Below are positions 4,527-6,204 of a stretch of 6,204 nt of DNA, one piece after another (position 1 is the stretch's first letter; each line of letters opens with the position of its first letter). The DNA comes from Bacteroidetes bacterium GWA2_30_7. GTDB lineage: Bacteria; Bacteroidota; Bacteroidia; Bacteroidales; GWF2-33-38. Below the pieces are notes generated by a model. The model saw nothing but the letters and a program-made list of their open reading frames with translations, searched no databases and was not told where the DNA came from. The stretch covers positions 7,255 to 13,458 of the forward strand of contig MENC01000105.1 of assembly GCA_001768155.1 (NCBI GenBank), written 5' to 3'. Made by a program: the position numbers and the translations under genes.

Positions 4527-6204
4527 ATGAAAAAATTTTTACTTCTAATTTTAGCAATTGTTTTTGCAAAATTTAATATTAACGCTCAAACTTGGACACA
4601 GTATTATAGTGGTGCCGGAACTCAAAATTGCAATGGTGCTGTTCCCTATATTGATTATTACGATGGCACTATGAAAAGTATAATGCTTTCAGGCTTTACT
4701 GATTATGAAGGTGCTGGAGGACAAGATGCATATTTTATTAGAACTGATATGAATGGGAATACTATTTTAACAAAAACCCGTGGTTCAATTTCTGATGAAA
4801 TTATTAATTCGATAAGCCCATTTACAAGGCAATCGATGTATGATATTCCTAACTTTATTCTTGGTGGATATACTACAAAAAATGGAAATAAAGACGCTTT
4901 GGTTTATGTCGTTGATACTTTAGGAAATGCCGCTGAAACAGGCTATACCGATTCTTTAATAATCTCAAATGATATTGGCGATGATGAAATTTACAGTATA
5001 AAATATGCAAACGAAGGTGTAGCATTTGGAGCTGGTTATTCAACTAACTTATTAGGGAACAAAGATTTTTATTTTATGAGAGTTGCTCAACAATATCCTC
5101 TTGATACAAGCTTCACACTCACTTTTGGAGGCTCTGGTAATGATGTAGCCAAAGGCTTAACGGGAGATGGATATCAATATTGGTGTATGGCTGGTTATTC
5201 AAATAGTTTTAACGATGGAAGTAACAATGATATTTATATTGTAAATTATGACGATGTGCAAGGTACGCTTGCCTGGGATACTACGTTTGGAGGAACAGGT
5301 GAAGACATTGCAAATGACATTGAATTTGACCAAAATAATGGAAATTATTATATCGTTGGTTCCACAAACAGCTACGGGAATGGAGGTAAAGACGTGTATA
5401 TTATAAAACTTGACTACAATGGAGGTTTTCTTTGGGAAAAAACTTATGGTGGCATTGGCGATGATGAAGCTTTAAATGTTTATTTACAACAAGGAGACGG
5501 TTACTTCAATATTATTGTTACAGGTTATACAATTAAAGATGGCTCAAGCGATAAAGATGCTTATGTGCTTAAACTTAACGAATCTGGTGATACTTTATGG
5601 ACTAAAACTTTTGGACAACAAGGAATAGATGATGTTGCTACCTCAGCAATTTATAACAATTGCGAATGGTATTTTTCAGGAACATCGGGTGATGAAATGT
5701 TTTTAAGCAAATTTGCAGAACCTGCAATCCCATTAACATTTACAACTACTGATGTTAGTTGTTATGGATATAGCGATGGAGATGTTACAGTAGAAGTTCC
5801 AACTGCTTATGAAAACGGTATGATTTCATATACATGGTCAGGTGGCGGAGCATCGGCTAAAATTGCTGATTCGCAATCGACTACAAATGAAAATCGTAGT
5901 GGTTATAATTATTCCCTTTCGGCAGGTATTTATTATGTTACTGTTTATGATGGGTTTTGCAACACAATTGATTCGGTTGAAATTTTTCAACCTACAGCTT
6001 TAACTGCTACTCATTTACAACTTGTAAAAGGTTGTTATAGCGATACAGATAAAGTAGCCGTTGTAACCCCAACAGGAGGAACGCCCCCTTATGGTTATAA
6101 TTGGCTGAGTACAGGCTCATCTGATTCAATTGCTACCATGCTATCTGTAGGAATTCAAAACTTTGAAATTTGGGATAATAATGGATGTACTTTTTTTGAT
6201 ACTA
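4527..6204 (+). CDS. Secreted protein with about seven propeller-type repeats followed by SprB-type repeats (3' end outside window)
   Basis: The frame is open from the ATG at 4527 to the window end, giving 559 residues with no stop. Residues 1-20 form a signal peptide (KK, then FLLLILAIVFA, ending INA before Q), cleaved by signal peptidase I. A repeat with the core D-(A/V/I/F)-Y-(hydrophobic)2-(K/R)-(L/T)-D begins at residues 67, 123, 180, 235, 289 and 344, with a shortened seventh (DEMFLSKF) at 389. The period is 54-57 residues, apart from the shorter last step of 45. Several units continue into W-x-K-T-(F/Y)-G-G-x-G-x-D, as in SBBP-type beta-propellers. From about residue 403 come SprB-like repeats (PF13573-type): TTDVSCYGYSDGDVTVEV near 406-423, and a second from 492 with GTPPYGYNW. 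Such proteins are typical cargo of the type IX secretion system, whose C-terminal sorting domain would lie beyond the window. A surface or released adhesive role is inferred. Confidence 0.88.
   Translation, partial: MKKFLLLILAIVFAKFNINAQTWTQYYSGAGTQNCNGAVPYIDYYDGTMKSIMLSGFTDYEGAGGQDAYFIRTDMNGNTILTKTRGSISDEIINSISPFTRQSMYDIPNFILGGYTTKNGNKDALVYVVDTLGNAAETGYTDSLIISNDIGDDEIYSIKYANEGVAFGAGYSTNLLGNKDFYFMRVAQQYPLDTSFTLTFGGSGNDVAKGLTGDGYQYWCMAGYSNSFNDGSNNDIYIVNYDDVQGTLAWDTTFGGTGEDIANDIEFDQNNGNYYIVGSTNSYGNGGKDVYIIKLDYNGGFLWEKTYGGIGDDEALNVYLQQGDGYFNIIVTGYTIKDGSSDKDAYVLKLNESGDTLWTKTFGQQGIDDVATSAIYNNCEWYFSGTSGDEMFLSKFAEPAIPLTFTTTDVSCYGYSDGDVTVEVPTAYENGMISYTWSGGGASAKIADSQSTTNENRSGYNYSLSAGIYYVTVYDGFCNTIDSVEIFQPTALTATHLQLVKGCYSDTDKVAVVTPTGGTPPYGYNWLSTGSSDSIATMLSVGIQNFEIWDNNGCTFFDT

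Overview
The window reads as a chromosomal segment from a member of the Bacteroidota, probably an uncultured or environmental lineage; I cannot place it more finely. The evidence is an AT-rich sequence, genes without clear Shine-Dalgarno sites, a promoter of the Bacteroidota type (TTG, 22-nt spacer, TAnnTTTG) at 4478-4510, a signal peptide ending in the typical NAQ, and a large secreted protein with SprB-type repeats of the kind exported by type IX secretion.

Layout. Positions 1-618 (+) hold the C-terminal part of a FemAB/BioF2-like GNAT acyltransferase whose start lies before the window. Five bases later comes uracil phosphoribosyltransferase (upp, 624-1274, +). A 184-base gap follows, with two arrays of a 7-bp repeat around a small imperfect palindrome. 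The second array ends 7 nt before the start of a 152-aa multipass membrane protein (1459-1917, +). The next gap, 1918-2341, lies between convergent genes and is filled by a compact noncoding element. On the minus strand, elbB (4395-3733, a DJ-1/PfpI-like amidotransferase-fold enzyme) is followed after 47 nt by a membrane-anchored PQQ-type beta-propeller protein (3685-2342), probably as one transcription unit. Diverging from elbB is a large secreted protein (4527 to beyond the window end, +) with about seven propeller repeats and then SprB repeats.

The main point of interest is the element at about 1977-2301. It is a nested, imperfect inverted repeat: 11-bp outer arms, 10-bp middle arms and 27-bp inner arms (25 of 27 paired, including 18 in a row). 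It is packed with short hairpins that nearly all have 3-nt loops. Related hairpins share loop and flanks but differ at stem positions on both sides, so pairing is kept. This suggests a structure-selected noncoding element, such as a MITE or REPIN-like element moved in trans, or a structured RNA. It encodes no protein that I can see.

The genes look like ordinary housekeeping and envelope functions: pyrimidine salvage, an amidotransferase-fold enzyme, an anchored propeller and a secreted repeat protein. I see no single pathway linking them.
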